64,000 nucleotides of DNA from Hormiphora californensis (GCA_020137815.1 CM035360.1:5855559-5919558), one strand, 5' to 3'; shown: positions 1 through 11,985, counted from the first letter of the stretch. The notes: generated by a model from the sequence alone, not told the origin. Translations and numbers: made by a program.

Positions 1-6
1 TCCTAG

Positions 7-3000
7 GTGCCAGTTGATGTCATTCCGGTCCCACGATGGGACTTGTAACAACGTTAGGAAGCCTCTCTGGGGATCAGCTCTACACAGTCTAAACCGGTTC
101 CTACCTGCACTGTACGAGAACAAGTAAGTCACATGCCACCATATTCAGTAGAGATCTAGCTGGAATGTTTGATACCCCTCCCCGGACCTTGACTCGAAGG
201 CCGACTCCTAGTCGTCCTCGACAGTCACCATTGATACCTGATCTACTACACACGGTCTATCCCAGGTATAACACACCCCGAGGATGGTCCCACAATCTCC
301 CCTCGGCCCGGTCTGTCTCCCAGAGACTCCTGAAAACCCACACCACAGAGGACCACTCTCAGTTTAGCGTGCTTATGATGCACTTTGGGCAGTTCCTAGA
401 TCACGACATTGCACAGACTGTCACCGGGCCTAGTGAGACGACCTTCGCGCCCTTCTTACGGGTAATTATAGTTGAACTTCATAGCTAATATTGTATTGAT
501 TTCCACCAAACTTCGCATTATTTGAGCATAATGTCCTATATCAATATCGTATACTAATCTGAACCATGTGCAATCACAAACTTGCCCCACTAAATAACAG
601 GTTCGATGTGAGCAGACGTGTTCAAACAACATGCCGTGTTTCCCCATTGCTATTGCTACTAATGATACAAGGATTGACTCCCAGTGTATGCCATTTGTAC
701 GCTCTGCTGCCACTTGTGGTGAGTGCAATATTGTACCTTAGAGATTTGGAGAGGACTTTGAGAGGTTTGGATAGACTCGACCAAAACGCGGAGTTTTTAC
801 GTCAGCCGACCCGAAACCGGATTAAATTTGGGCACCCGCTGGTCTAAGGGTCTCCAAATACGTCAAAATATGTTTAAATTATCATTTGGGATCATGCAGA
901 CCTTTTAATTACATGTAATTACCCTTTAATTACATGTAATTACACTTTAATTACATGTAATTACTTCCAATTACATTCCAATTACTTCAGCACCTCGAGA
1001 GCTTTCGAACACACCCTAGAACACCTTTCTACTCCTTCTACCTTTCTACTCCTTCTAATTGCCGAGTTCTGTATACCCCTTATTTTGACTGTTTTTCGCG
1101 TCCTACCCCTTATAGGTTTAGGTATGGCCATCACCACACCCCCTATACGTCGCGGGACCTCGAGACCTTTCCAACGAGCCATAGAACACCTCTCTACTAC
1201 TTCAGGGGGCTTCAAAACTTTCACTCTAAAAATATCTATGGTTTTATGGTTTTATGGTTATGGTTTTATGGTTTTATGGTTTTTTTTCATCTGGTATTAA
1301 GGGCCTGTCGGCTCGGCCCCGTTGTTTTAGTGTTAGGGGGGATGTTTTAGGGGGGATGGGTTGAGTTTGGGTTATATTCGGGTCGGGGGGCCTTGCCAGG
1401 CCCCGAATTTTGAAGAAGTTTTGGAGGGTTAAGGAGTGGTTTTGAAGTGGTTTTGAGGAGGTTTTGGAGTGGTTTTGGAAGGGAGCGGGCTCTATAAAAC
1501 TAACTTTCTTTATAGGAACGGGAGATACGAGTGTGTTCGGTAAGGAGACAAAGGTCAGAGAGCAGTTGAACCAGATCACATCCTTCCTGGATGCTAGCAA
1601 TGTGTACGGTAGTGCTGATGAAGAAATGGAGACCCTGAGAGATAGGTAATTATTGTATTCCCCCTGAAATTTCAGGGATTAGAAGCGACACTGAAACCTG
1701 AGGTTTCTGGGTTAAATTGCCGTGACAGCTGGACTCGAGTTTCAGGAACACGACTGATGACTGTTTAATGAAATTATCCCAGAGAGTCTTTTATACATTC
1801 AGTTTCCCATTACTGATTCCCTGATTCGTTGCAGGACTGCCAACAAGGGTCAACTGAGAGTGGGTGAGGAGTATAAACCCGGCAAACACCTTCTTCCCAT
1901 TGAGGACAATCTCATCCCTGAAGAGTTGGAGAGTGAAAGACGGTGTATAGGACGGGCTGCAACTGTCTTCCTGGACTGTTTTATAGCCGGTGATCATCGA
2001 GCAACAGAACAGCCTGGTCTCACCACCCTTCACACAGTTAGTTCAGAACGGGGTGGGATGAGGGGGTGGGGGAAGTATCGGTCAGGGGCCAGGGCCATGT
2101 ACTATAACCGGTATAACAGAACGGGGTGGGAACAACATCATCAGTACTACATACCACCACTACCGGTACTAAACTGTGCAACTCTTTTGTTACCTGCAGT
2201 TATTTCACCACACAGGTGTTTATGAGGTTACACAACGACATTGCCTACCGACTTTCTGAGATCAACCCTCAATGGAATGATGATCGATTGTACGAGGAGT
2301 CGAGGAAGATAGTTGGAGCTATCATGCAACATATAACCTACAAGGAATACCTCCCTAAGGTAACTGACTTTCTATTTCAGTTATATCCTGATCCCCTACT
2401 TCAATGATATAATACTCTCTCTCTCTCTCAAGGAGTACAATGTGTAAATAATACGAAGGTCGAAGAAGTTACTAACTTTGGTCCAATTCCAAGTTTCCTA
2501 GCCTACCCCTATATCGCTGCGCTACTAAACCTACCTACCTACCTAACTAAACTAACATTACAGGTGTTGGGTATGGAAGGTATGGAGATGATAGGTGACT
2601 ACACAGGTTACAATCCCGATACAGACCCGACACTATTGAACGAGTTCGCTACGGCTGCATTCCGCTTCGGACACACCCTCATCCCTCCTACACTGTTTAG
2701 ACGGGGTATGACACCGTGATATATGTCTTTTTTAGATCTCTCTTTTCTCTCTTTCTCTCTCTCTCTGCAGCTCTTTCTTTCTTCTCCAAATAGCCTATCC
2801 TCTCAACAATATAAATAGTGAATATATTACAGTACCCTAATAGCATGTTCGACTATATCTGCAACAAAATTGTCTCCCCTATTCAGCTGAAGACTACCAA
2901 GAATTCGATCTGGGAGACATGCCTCTTCACAACTCTTTCTTCACCCCCTACAGGATCACTGATGAAGGTATTTTGTATAAGAGATACCTGTCAGGCCAAT

Positions 3001-6000
3001 GCTCTGACAGACATATGTTTTTTGGAAGTTAGGTTTTACTGACTCCAACTTACATGTTATCCTATTGGATCATCCAATTGGATATCATGGAACCATCCAA
3101 TTTTGATGACGGTGGTATTATAGTATTCAAATTATTAACACTGCACCCCCGGTATCAGGTGGTATTGACCCGATTTTGAGAGGAATGATTGTTCAGAACC
3201 TAAAACTACCTGATGGCAAGGTTACCGATGCTGTCACTGAACGGCTTTTCCATATTGTAGCACAGGTAACTGCTCCTTCATCAAAATTTACAGTGCTCCT
3301 TCATCAAGGAGTACAATTATTATAGTACTTTAGTTCTTATTCAGACTTTCTTTCATCAATTCCCACTACAGATTTATACTTGATGAAAGATTTCCATTGA
3401 GAGCCTGTCGTCCACACGGCACACCCTCTTACTAATACATATTATTATGTGTGATATAGTGCCGTACTAAGTCTTCTAAGTATGACTAAATCTCGCCTAT
3501 AATTCGCTTGACACAATGAAAATAACTAAGAGCTGTCCACTAGCAACATACCCACTTATATTATACCCAAATCCAATAAAACAGCACACACTAAAAAAGA
3601 GCAAAGTACAAATCAGAAAACCTTGATTCCTTACTAACTTACTTCTCCTCTGCAGGTCTCACTTGACTTAGCGGCAATCAACATCCAGAGGGGAAGGGAC
3701 CATGCCATAGCCACATACAATGACATGCGGCAGGAGTGTGGTATGAGGCGTGCCCTCAATTTCCATGACCTCCAGGTATAAACAGAGAGAGAGGACGATA
3801 TTTTCAGATGATTTTGTGAATACTTTTCGTTAACGAAGTTGAATCATCAGTAATGTTAATTATTACTTCGTTAACGAAACAATTGTTTGCCAAAAATACA
3901 ATCCTCCGCCTCTCTCCCAGCTAATGTAAATCCACCCCTCCACCACCCAGAATGAGATTAGGAACGCAACGACACGCCAGACATTGAGTGAGCTATATGA
4001 CTCTGTAGATGATATTGATCTCTGGGTTGGTGGATTAGAGGAAGATGTTGTGGACGGGGCTCTCGTTGGACCTACATTCAGGTAATAGCTTTCTTCTTCT
4101 GGCGAAAAAAAAATCGCATCCTGAAGTTTTTCTTGTTTTCGGGAGCCCCACATATTTAACAACCCGGACTTTTCTTATTCAGTCAATATGCCAAAAACTA
4201 ACAGAAATTAGTTGGCTGGAAAGGTGACCACTTTTGTTGTCAAACTGACACCTTTGCCCGGCCCGGGTTAAGGATATAATTGGTAGGGGTAAATCAGGGA
4301 GGAGAGGGGAAGAGAGAGAGAGAGAGAGAGATAGGGAGAAAGAGAGAGGGGGGAGAGAAATCAGAGAGGGAAAGATAGTGATCTGATATAACCCGGAGAG
4401 GGCAAAGGTGTCAGTTTGACAACAAAAGTGGTCACCTTTCCAGCCAACTAATTTCTGTTAGTTTTTGGCATAATTGGGTATATTTTTGGTATTTTCTGAT
4501 GTGAAATACGATGTAAGGCACGTCTGGAAGTAGCAGAATGTGTAAAGACCGTCAGGAATCGCTAAAACACGAAAATTTTGATTTTGACGTCATTATGACG
4601 TCATAGCGTAACGTCACGACGTTATAACGTCATGCTAGTGATGTAGTATTATCAGGCTTACCTAGATAAAGATGCTGAGCAATTTTGAGATGGATTGGAC
4701 AAAAATTGAGGTCGCTATGGCGAAAAACGCACTATCGTCATATCTATTTTCATACAGTCTTAAAACTTCAGACGCGATTTAAGACCCTTAGAAATAGAGT
4801 TTCACAAATTCGCGATATAGTTTCTGAAAGTTTAGACGATTATCTTTCATAAGTGTGGTCTCCATTTTTCAATCAGAAGCCGTTTTCAGGGTGTAAATTG
4901 AGCTCAAAGATATTTGGTCGATTTGAAAAATGTCTTAACTTTATGACAGTTTTTAAGGACGTTCTGGTTGGACCTAGAACATGAAAACCGTCCAATAACA
5001 CAATTCAAACGATTATCTTTTGAATGATTCAAACGAGAAGTGTCTATCTCTTGTAGTTTTTCCAGAAAATTGTCTGCAAATTGTGTAAAAAAGCGTCTAT
5101 ATACTGTGTGTTTTTAAATGACTGAGACTGTTCAAATCGACATAGCGTCAAAAGTTGTAAATATTTTGCTCTGAAATTTTAGGTCAAGGTAGATGGCTAC
5201 CTGCCATTTATTGTACTCGAATTTCAGCAAAATCGGTCGTTCCTGAATGAACCTGTAGCCCGAAAACCTCCTTTAACTTTGAGCGGTCAGATCTCTGCAA
5301 CCTGATGAGGTAGAGAGCTCAAACTTTCACAATATGTTGATTAGATAAGTTACTAACTTTTGGCTGCTTGGTTTGGCGATATCTTTTTTAGTTCCTTCGC
5401 AGGAACACGGCAAAGTGGTGTAAGTCGGCCTAATTGGGAGCATTTTTGCACTCAGGTATCACGTATCACGTGTCTTACTGGGGGTAATCAGCCCTCAGCC
5501 ATGTGTTACAGTAATTGGTGCTGAGTGTGGTAAAGTGTCGCGCTTCGTCAGCAGACGTGTTCAATGTTCATAGTGTCCGAAATCGGTCACAAGCTGAAAT
5601 CTAGACGAACTTTTCTATTTCTCTTCCTTTACATTCTGCTGTCTCTCTCTCTTTCTTGTTACAAGGTCACGTGATTAGATGTGGAACATCTCGACATGAT
5701 AACAACGTCTAGTGTCACCGATTCGCTCTCTCTATCTGCTGAGTATAACTCTCTCGTCATGACGAAGAAGATGTGACTCTCTTCCTTTCTCTCTATTTCT
5801 CTCGCTATCTCTTTCTCTCGCTATCTCTTTCTCTCTCTCCCTCTCTCTCTCTTGTCATGACGAAGCGCCACGCTCTACCACACTCAGCACCACAGCTAGT
5901 CACGTGACCCTGTCAACGATTTCAGACACTATGATCACGTCTACTGACGAAGCGCCACACTTTGCCACACTCAGAACCAATTACAGAATCGGTGTAACAC

Positions 6001-8645
6001 ATTGCTTGGGGCTGATTACCCCCAGTAAGACACGTGATACGTGATACCTGAGTGCAAAAATGCTCCCAATTAGGCCGACCTACACCACTTTGCCGTGTTC
6101 CTGCGAAGGAACTAAAAAAAATATCGCCAAACCAAGCAGCCAAAAGTTAGTAACTTATCTAATCAACATATTGTGAAAGTTTGAGCTCTCTACCTCATCA
6201 GGTTGCAGAGATCTGAGCGCTCAAAGTTAGAGGAGGTTTTTGGGCTACAGGTTCATTCAGGAACGACCGATTTTGCTGAAATTCGAGTACAATAAATGGC
6301 AGGTAGCCATCTACCTTGTCCTAAAATTTCAGAGCAAAATATTCACAACTTTTGACGCTATGTCGATTTGAACAGTCTCAGTCATTTAAAAACACACAGT
6401 ATATGTACATATATACCCGGGACATTTATTGCTTTTTGCACGATGCTATATCTCTAAAACTAACAGAGATAGAGACTTGCCCTTTTGAACTCCAGTAGAT
6501 CTAGTGTACGTGACACTGTATACCAAATTTCAGACCGATTGGTGCATTGGAGGCCTCGCTATGGGCCTCGCAAAATGCCATTTTTGGCTAAAAACTGAAA
6601 AAACTTATTACTGCTTTCTGGCACGCGCGGCTGGGGGAGGTGGTGGTCACCTTTGCGCTTGCCAGCGCAGTGATAGCCCGGTACCTTGACTTAGTGTGTT
6701 AAATAACCAAGCCCTGTTCACAGGTGTATCATAGCTGAGCAGTTCAAGAGGACAAGGGACGGTGACAGGTTCTGGTTTGAGGCCGACAACCATTTTACAC
6801 CTGATCAAATGAGACAAATCAAGAAGGTCACCTTGGCAAAGGTGTTCTGTGATACAGCTGATAATATTACGGTACGTTTGTTAGGTGGTCAGATATATCA
6901 GCTACTCTGAACTGTACGAACAGTTAACTAATTGTAGACTTCTATTTCTTTTTGTTCGGATCACTGTAGCAGCAGCTCTCATGGGTCATGAGACAGTCAG
7001 AATACAAGACAACAATATTCACCCCCGCCCCTCCCCCCCCCCCCCTGTTACAGAAAGTATTAACCCCCCCCCCCCCACGTGTTACAGAGAGTGCCAGAAG
7101 ACGTATTCCTACACAATTCCGATGCCCACCGTTATACTAGCTGTGAAGATCTTCCCATGCTAGATCTGAATGTATTCATGGACTGCGGAGGTTAGTGTGC
7201 TTGTATGGTTGATAATGATATTTGGTAATCGGCTGTACTGGGTGTCCATTGGTCCCTGTTCAGGGCTCACAGCCACAGATGTTTAGCGCGTAAAATTTTG
7301 ATTTCATCACTTTCACATGTCACCACAAACTTACTTTTGAACAAAAACTGACTGACAAACTGACTGATATTTCTAGAGGTAAGAGTGCAAACTGTACCAT
7401 ATCGTAATTGATTACCAATCTTTGTGACAAGTTAAAGAGAAGCTTCAACAAATCTAACAACATACATCTGCAGGACCAGACTACCTGCGCTACCAGAGTG
7501 TCCTGTTTGAGCACACGGCCGCCACGGGAACCCTAACCGGATCGACCGCCACCCCACCTCCCCCATCCACTGCAGGTGGTGGTGGTGTTACCACCCCTGC
7601 TGCTGCTGCTGCCCAGACCACCCCTGCTGCAGCAGCACAGACCACCCCTGCAGATGGGGATGAGGACATGATGACGACTGAAGCAATGGAAAACAAAATG
7701 GAAGGTAGGAAGTTAGATTTCTTGTTTCTCTTCCTGACCAATAGGATATCCACTACTATATTAGCGTCTAATAATTAGACTACTATTATTACTAGACTAC
7801 TATTTCGTATCACGGGGCTGTAATGGACTAAACATAACATATATGGATGGGGGTCCGGACTCCGGGTGTCTATAATATTAGGGGTCCCTTAGCAAGTGTT
7901 TCCCACCCAAAATATTTCAACCCAATGGGGGTATGTCCCTATATGTAGTTCCCCATATGCATCACTAATCCCTCAATATATTTGCAGGCAAGATGGATGT
8001 AATGACGCTACCACCAGCAGCGGACACGATGAGTGAAGACAAGCCCATGCAGGAAGATATCAATGATCTATTATCTCAATTAGAATCCATGAATGCCCAA
8101 TTGAGAACTCTCGATAGTAACATCCAGTTCGTCAAATCAAAGGTAAATTGACAAGTTCTGACCATCGAGTTGAGCTAGACAAGATTAAGTTGTTGTCAAA
8201 ATCAACCGGAAAGAGGAGAGAATGGAAAATGCCTGTAACACAATATATAATATATTCCCTTTCCTAGGTGATGCAATTTGAAAACAGGATGATAGTAGAG
8301 GGAGGGTGTGAGCACGAGGGTAAGGTGTACAGTCAGGGCCAGGAATGGAGTGCTGGAAATTGCACCAAGTGTTTCTGTCAGGTGAATAGTACAGATAATA
8401 TAACCGTTTACACCTCATGCACTATAGAACTACTGAACCCCCCCCCCCCCCCGAACTTCTAAAACTACTAGATAGTAGTACTAATCATTTTAGGACCATT
8501 CCCCCTCCTCTTTACAAGAAGTTGGCAAACCTAAACCCTGAGTTCTAGAATTGTGTTTCTATGCTATGAATTAACCTTTCTTCCCCCACAGGCTGGTCTT
8601 GTCGACTGCAGCCCCGATCCCTCCTGTGTCCGACTAGTTGTTTGA
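7..8645 (+). CDS. PXDN: Peroxidasin-like haem peroxidase (3' part of gene)
   Basis: Secreted animal haem peroxidase of the peroxidasin type, which in other animals cross-links basement-membrane collagen IV. Exons by splice site and phase: 7-123, 149-461, 601-718, 1516-1645, 1835-2036, 2216-2359, 2564-2705, 2887-2967, 3159-3265, 3656-3775, 3951-4081, 6724-6871, 7088-7190, 7474-7704, 7988-8142, 8268-8381, 8592-8645. They join without a frame break into about 802 residues. Visible motifs: RSHDGTCNN; distal His and haem-linking Asp in FGQFLDHD; catalytic Arg and haem-linking Glu in AGDHRATEQ; proximal His in MRLHNDIA, where the usual Glu before His is Leu; [22 protein letters not shown]. After the peroxidase domain come a Thr/Pro/Ala/Gly-rich linker, a short coiled coil ([16 protein letters not shown]) and a short VWC-like module with CTKCFC, as in peroxidasin. 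The 5' exons, which should encode LRR and Ig domains, lie outside the window, so peroxidasin is favoured over a simpler peroxidase by the C-terminal layout. Confidence 0.9.
902..985. repeat. 20-bp tandem repeat
   Basis: Three to four copies of a unit containing TTTAATTACATGTAATTAC, each internally palindromic (ATTACATGTAAT). It lies in the third intron of the peroxidasin-like gene. No function is visible. Confidence 0.85.
2988..3010. repeat. Solo CTGTCAG mini-palindrome
   Basis: A 23-bp unit with perfect CTGTCAG/CTGACAG ends around a GCCAATGCT core. It is one of at least ten dispersed copies in the window. It lies in an intron of the peroxidasin-like gene, shortly after the donor at 2968. 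Confidence 0.8.
3825..3879. repeat. Short inverted repeat
   Basis: Perfect 15-bp arms (TTTCGTTAACGAAGT) separated by about 25 bp, within the intron 3776-3950 of the peroxidasin-like gene. Each arm is itself nearly palindromic around GTTAAC. Confidence 0.8.
4188..4471. mobile_element. Foldback (MITE-like) element
   Basis: Long inverted arms start ATGCCAAAAACTAACAG and end with the reverse complement. They include the block AAATTAGTTGGCTGGAAAGG and a GACACCTTTGCC segment. The centre holds a GA-rich tract. The arm core resembles that of the inverted repeat at 11202-11417, so both may be members of one family. Confidence 0.8.
4540..4760. repeat. CRE-rich dispersed repeat, copy 1
   Basis: Resembles 11800-11985. 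Shared are paired TGACGTCA palindromes (here 4585-4592 and 4596-4603), an ATCAGG...CTAGAT(A/G)AAGATGCTGA block, and a GCTATGGCGAAAAAC block. It lies in the large intron of the peroxidasin-like gene. TGACGTCA is the consensus CREB/ATF site, but its presence in a dispersed repeat does not prove enhancer function. Confidence 0.7.
5104..6399. mobile_element. 1,296-bp inverted-repeat element, copy 1
   Basis: Ends CTGTGTGTTTTTAAATG and its reverse complement, flanked by TA on both sides. Arms are about 480 bp and have diverged from each other; the centre is rich in CTCTCT and in CGTCATGACG motifs. A copy of exactly the same length lies at 37105-38400 in the opposite orientation, and matching arms of the two copies are almost identical. 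No transposase is visible, so it looks like a non-autonomous TA-targeting DNA transposon inserted in the 2.6-kb peroxidasin intron. Confidence 0.85.
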
Positions 8646-9360
8646 GGGGATTTATTTGAATTTGTTAGGCAATAACTCAACCAGCTACTAATTATATCGA
8701 GCCGAGGAAAGAACAATTAGATACGATACGGAGACCTGATCCGGAGTCCGGAATCGAGAGACAATTAACTTGCTTTTTTGTTATTCTGAATTATTTTACC
8801 CGTGTGTGAGAGAGTTTTGATTTAAGTTTGACGTGGGAGTGATGGAAAACATGAGAGTACATGCGGATTTATTTTGATATTTGACATTAATTTCCAATTT
8901 TATAATTAATTTCTAATGCTACATTACTTCCCTTATCGGTTGTACTACTCATATACATGTACTTATTGGGCGAAGTCTAGTGCTTACGGATTCTATGTTT
9001 AAACCCAAGGCGGACTCAATATCTAAAAGCGGACTCTAAATCTACAGCTGTTAAACTTTCAAAAACGTTTGCACGTCGTTTCACCGTGTTGAACCGATAC
9101 CGTATTCTCACTACAGGCACTCATGTAACACTTCTAAATGAGTATAGAGGCACAGCAAGCTATTGTTTCCGGCCTAACAGCCGAAATATCGCGTTCGCTG
9201 CGAATGGAGCCATGGCGGAGTGCAGTGTATGTCTAATGTAAATTTATGTAGACATAGAGTCCGCCTTGTTTAGACATAGAGTCCTCCTTTAGTTTAGACG
9301 TATTTGGACACTATATCTTAGTCTAATTTAGGCACTGTAGACTTACAGACTATAGTGTTG

Positions 9361-9525
9361 CTTGTAGTGGAGAAACGGTTTTCAAAAACGGTACGCAGAC
9401 ACGCAAGTTTGACATAGCCCGTGGGTTCAGCCTGATCTAGCTGAAGAAAGTATGCTTTATTACTCGCAAGCTAGGTAAACGGTGCGTCTGCGTACTTTGT
9501 TGGAACACCGTTTCTCCACTACAAG
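9361..9525. mobile_element. 165-bp MITE
   Basis: Perfect terminal inverted repeat CTTGTAGTGGAGAAACGGT, with arms continuing through a GTACGCAGAC/GTCTGCGTAC segment. No coding capacity. A target duplication is not evident. Confidence 0.75.
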
Positions 9526-9859
9526 CGGGCAGCGGCGTTAGAGTGTAGTACTAGAGTCCACACACCTTATTGGACATTACAACCCAATTTTATAGCTATA
9601 CACTAGTGTGCCCTCAGCCTTGAATACGATTGATCATAATGAATAATGTTTTATACGGTTTGAAATTATCGTGACCCATATTTAGTGAATTGGCCGCGTT
9701 CATTAATCAACCTTTATAATTAATTGAACCCTTCAATATTTGTACCTAGCTATTTTGTACAGTTTCTTTTTACTTTTATACATTTTGAATTGTGCCGTTT
9801 TAATTGGTCTGAATGCAGATATAATGGAAACAATCAACCTTAATATGTGCCAGTGATAA

Positions 9860-9990
9860 AGGCTGCAGGGTTGTGTATTAGTGGCTAGTAGTACACTCGC
9901 CTCTCACGCCCATGTTCGATCCTGGTCTAGCGCATGTCTTCCACCAAGCTTTCGCCAAGATTGGTAGGAACTCTCTTGAGAGACCCGAAA
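9860..9990 (+). repeat. tRNA-derived SINE-like sequence
   Basis: Contains an A-box-like AGTGGCTAGTAG, the segment CACTCGCCTCTCACG and a B-box GTTCGATCC, in the order and spacing of a tRNA head. It runs directly into the CTGTCTGG mini-element at 9991. Compatible with a tRNA-derived SINE. The body and tail are not defined. Confidence 0.45.
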
Positions 9991-10076
9991 GCTGTCTGGC
10001 GCCACAGACCCCATCTGAGCACACTGTCGCACGCCCAATTTGAGAATCAAATCGGGGTCTGGCGCCCCCAGACAGC
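9991..10076. repeat. CTGTCTGG mini-element
   Basis: An 86-bp unit with GCTGTCTGG/CCAGACAGC ends and internal CAGACCCCATCTGAGC and AATCGGGGTCTGGCGCC. Related copies are at 12745, 15361, 19336, 21248, 46411 and 46894. Confidence 0.7.
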
Positions 10077-10694
10077 CCGAAAGTGGCATGAGTGAATATG
10101 CATATGTTGTGGGGTAGTGCCCAGCAATTATACTGCAGAGAAATCTGTACCGAAAGGACCGTGGCTGAAACGCCACACTGGATTTATCGGGGGGGGGGGG
10201 GGGGGGGCCAACGAATTTTTTATATATTTCCTTAATTTTGGAATTTTTTATCACTGCGCTGGCAAGCGCAAAGGTGGCCCCATTCCATCCCCCAAAAACT
10301 TTTCCTGAAAAAGTGGGCCCGCTTGCCAACAGCGTAGATATAACAATTTTGAAGTTTCAGCCCATTTTGGCACTTTTCGACCCCTCCTAACTCCGGAACC
10401 AGATGAGCTAGGAGGCTGAAATTTGGTACTGAGAAGCTTCACATAGACCTCTACTGACGGTAAAAATTTCAAGTAGCAAGCTCATTCCGGTCGCAAGTTA
10501 TGACACCACCCCCAAAACAGAAAATTCAGTGTGGCGATAGATAGATATATATATATATAGCTATAGACGCTTCACTGTGTAACACTTGTAGCCTGAACCA
10601 TGCTAGCTAGAGACTTGAACCAAGTTTTATCCGTTAGTAAATCGTTCGGGGCATGCATTAGTTAAGGTTTCAAGTGAAAATGTCCACTATGACG

Positions 10695-11060
10695 GGCGTA
10701 ATGACGTCACAAAGTGACGTCATTGAAAAATCTCAGACCAAATATTTTCAAACGCCTCTAGCACCCTCAAGACATTTTCCAATTCCTAATTTGACTGAAA
10801 ATCGTTGGTGGCAAATTGTCTGAACTTTCAGATACAATTTAGCAAATTTTTCTAACTTGTCATTTTCAGACCTTAAAACGCGTCGAAACTCAAAAATTTG
10901 ATGTGAAAATCCACATAAAAACTCACATTTCGTGCAATAACTTCAGTTCTTGACTACCATGGCCTTTAAAACTTTCACGCGTTTAGTGCTTCATTGGCCG
11001 AATAGTCTGTCGTAATTTTTTACGTCGTCGTGACGTCACGTGTGACGTCACGACGTCAAA
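10695..11060. repeat. CRE-rich dispersed repeat region
   Basis: Four complete TGACGTCA palindromes (10702-10709, 10715-10722, 11031-11038, 11043-11050) plus near matches, in a stretch that otherwise resembles degenerate repeat sequence. No adjacent promoter can be recognised. Confidence 0.6.
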
Positions 11061-11201
11061 ACGACGTCGAATTTTGAAAATTTCGTCAAATCAGTTTCCT
11101 ACAACCCAGGTACATTTGAGTTACATTTGAACACTTAAGTTGAGAATTAGCTTACTTGTTTGAGGTCATAAATGACCTCAAACGACCAAAAAGGAGTACA
11201 A

Positions 11202-11417
11202 ATTTAGAGCAAAAACTAATTGAAATTAGTTCGCCAGAAAGGTGGCCCATTTTGAACTTACTCCTTCATTTCCGTCACCTTTGAGTTGAAGGCGGAAAAG
11301 TTTACGGATACCTCAATGTCTTTGAAGCCTCAACTCAAAGGTGACGGAAATGAAGGAGTAAGTTCAAAATGGGCCACCTTTCTGGCGAACTAATTTCAAT
11401 TAGTTTTTGCTCTAAAT
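11202..11417. mobile_element. 216-bp inverted-repeat element
   Basis: Arms of roughly 90 bp, starting ATTTAGAGCAAAAACTAAT and containing GTCACCTTTGAGTT. Related to 4188-4471 through the AAAACTAA..GAAATTAGTT..CC(A/T)GAAAGGTG block. The right end abuts the TATATAAAAA array. Confidence 0.8.
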
Positions 11418-11525
11418 ATATATAAAAATATATAAAAATATATAAAAATATATAAAAATATATAAAAATATATAAAAATATATAAATAATATATAAAAAT
11501 ATATAAAAATATATAAAATAAACCC
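11418..11525. repeat. TATATAAAAA decamer array
   Basis: About ten near-perfect 10-bp units. The inverse form (TTTTTATATA) recurs as an array at 12010-12120 and again around 12150-12178, so the two arrays flank roughly 500 bp in opposite orientation. Confidence 0.85.
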
Positions 11526-11799
11526 TTTTTTCACCCCTTTTACTTTCAAAAAAGGGGATTATTTCCATCTATTGTTCACTTGAATATGTTTCATAGAGTT
11601 AATTTAAGTGTTTGAGAGGGTGATAGCTGTTTTACATAATTGAGAATGTGTTCAAAAGTGAATTATGCACTGTCAAAAGTAGAACTGGTGAAGAGAGGTT
11701 CCGGCCTAATAATATCTACCAGTTTTGGTGTGATTTCAATCATTTTTTGTATGTTGATCCGTGAATATGTACTAGAACTGGTGAAGAGAGGTTGGGATC

Positions 11800-11985
11800 G
11801 CGAAACTAAAAAAAACAAATCATTTTTGACGTCATTTTGACGTCATGAAGTTATTGACGCGACGTCACGATGTTACAAACGTCACATTGATGACGGAAAA
11901 TCATCAGGATTATCTAGATGAAGATGCTGACCAAGTTTGAGATCAATTGAATGATATTTGATCCCGCTATGGCGAAAAACAGCTT
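11800..11985. repeat. CRE-rich dispersed repeat, copy 2
   Basis: Second copy of the 4540-4760 repeat, with TGACGTCA at 11827-11834 and 11838-11845 and the same GAAGATGCTGA and GCTATGGCGAAAAAC blocks in the same order. Confidence 0.7.

Noticed and set aside
5922-6143. Identical 73-codon ORFs in the two 1,296-bp elements (also 37361-37582)
   Set aside because: The identity simply follows from near-identical DNA. The frame spans an inverted-repeat arm, the codon content is unremarkable and no family is recognised.
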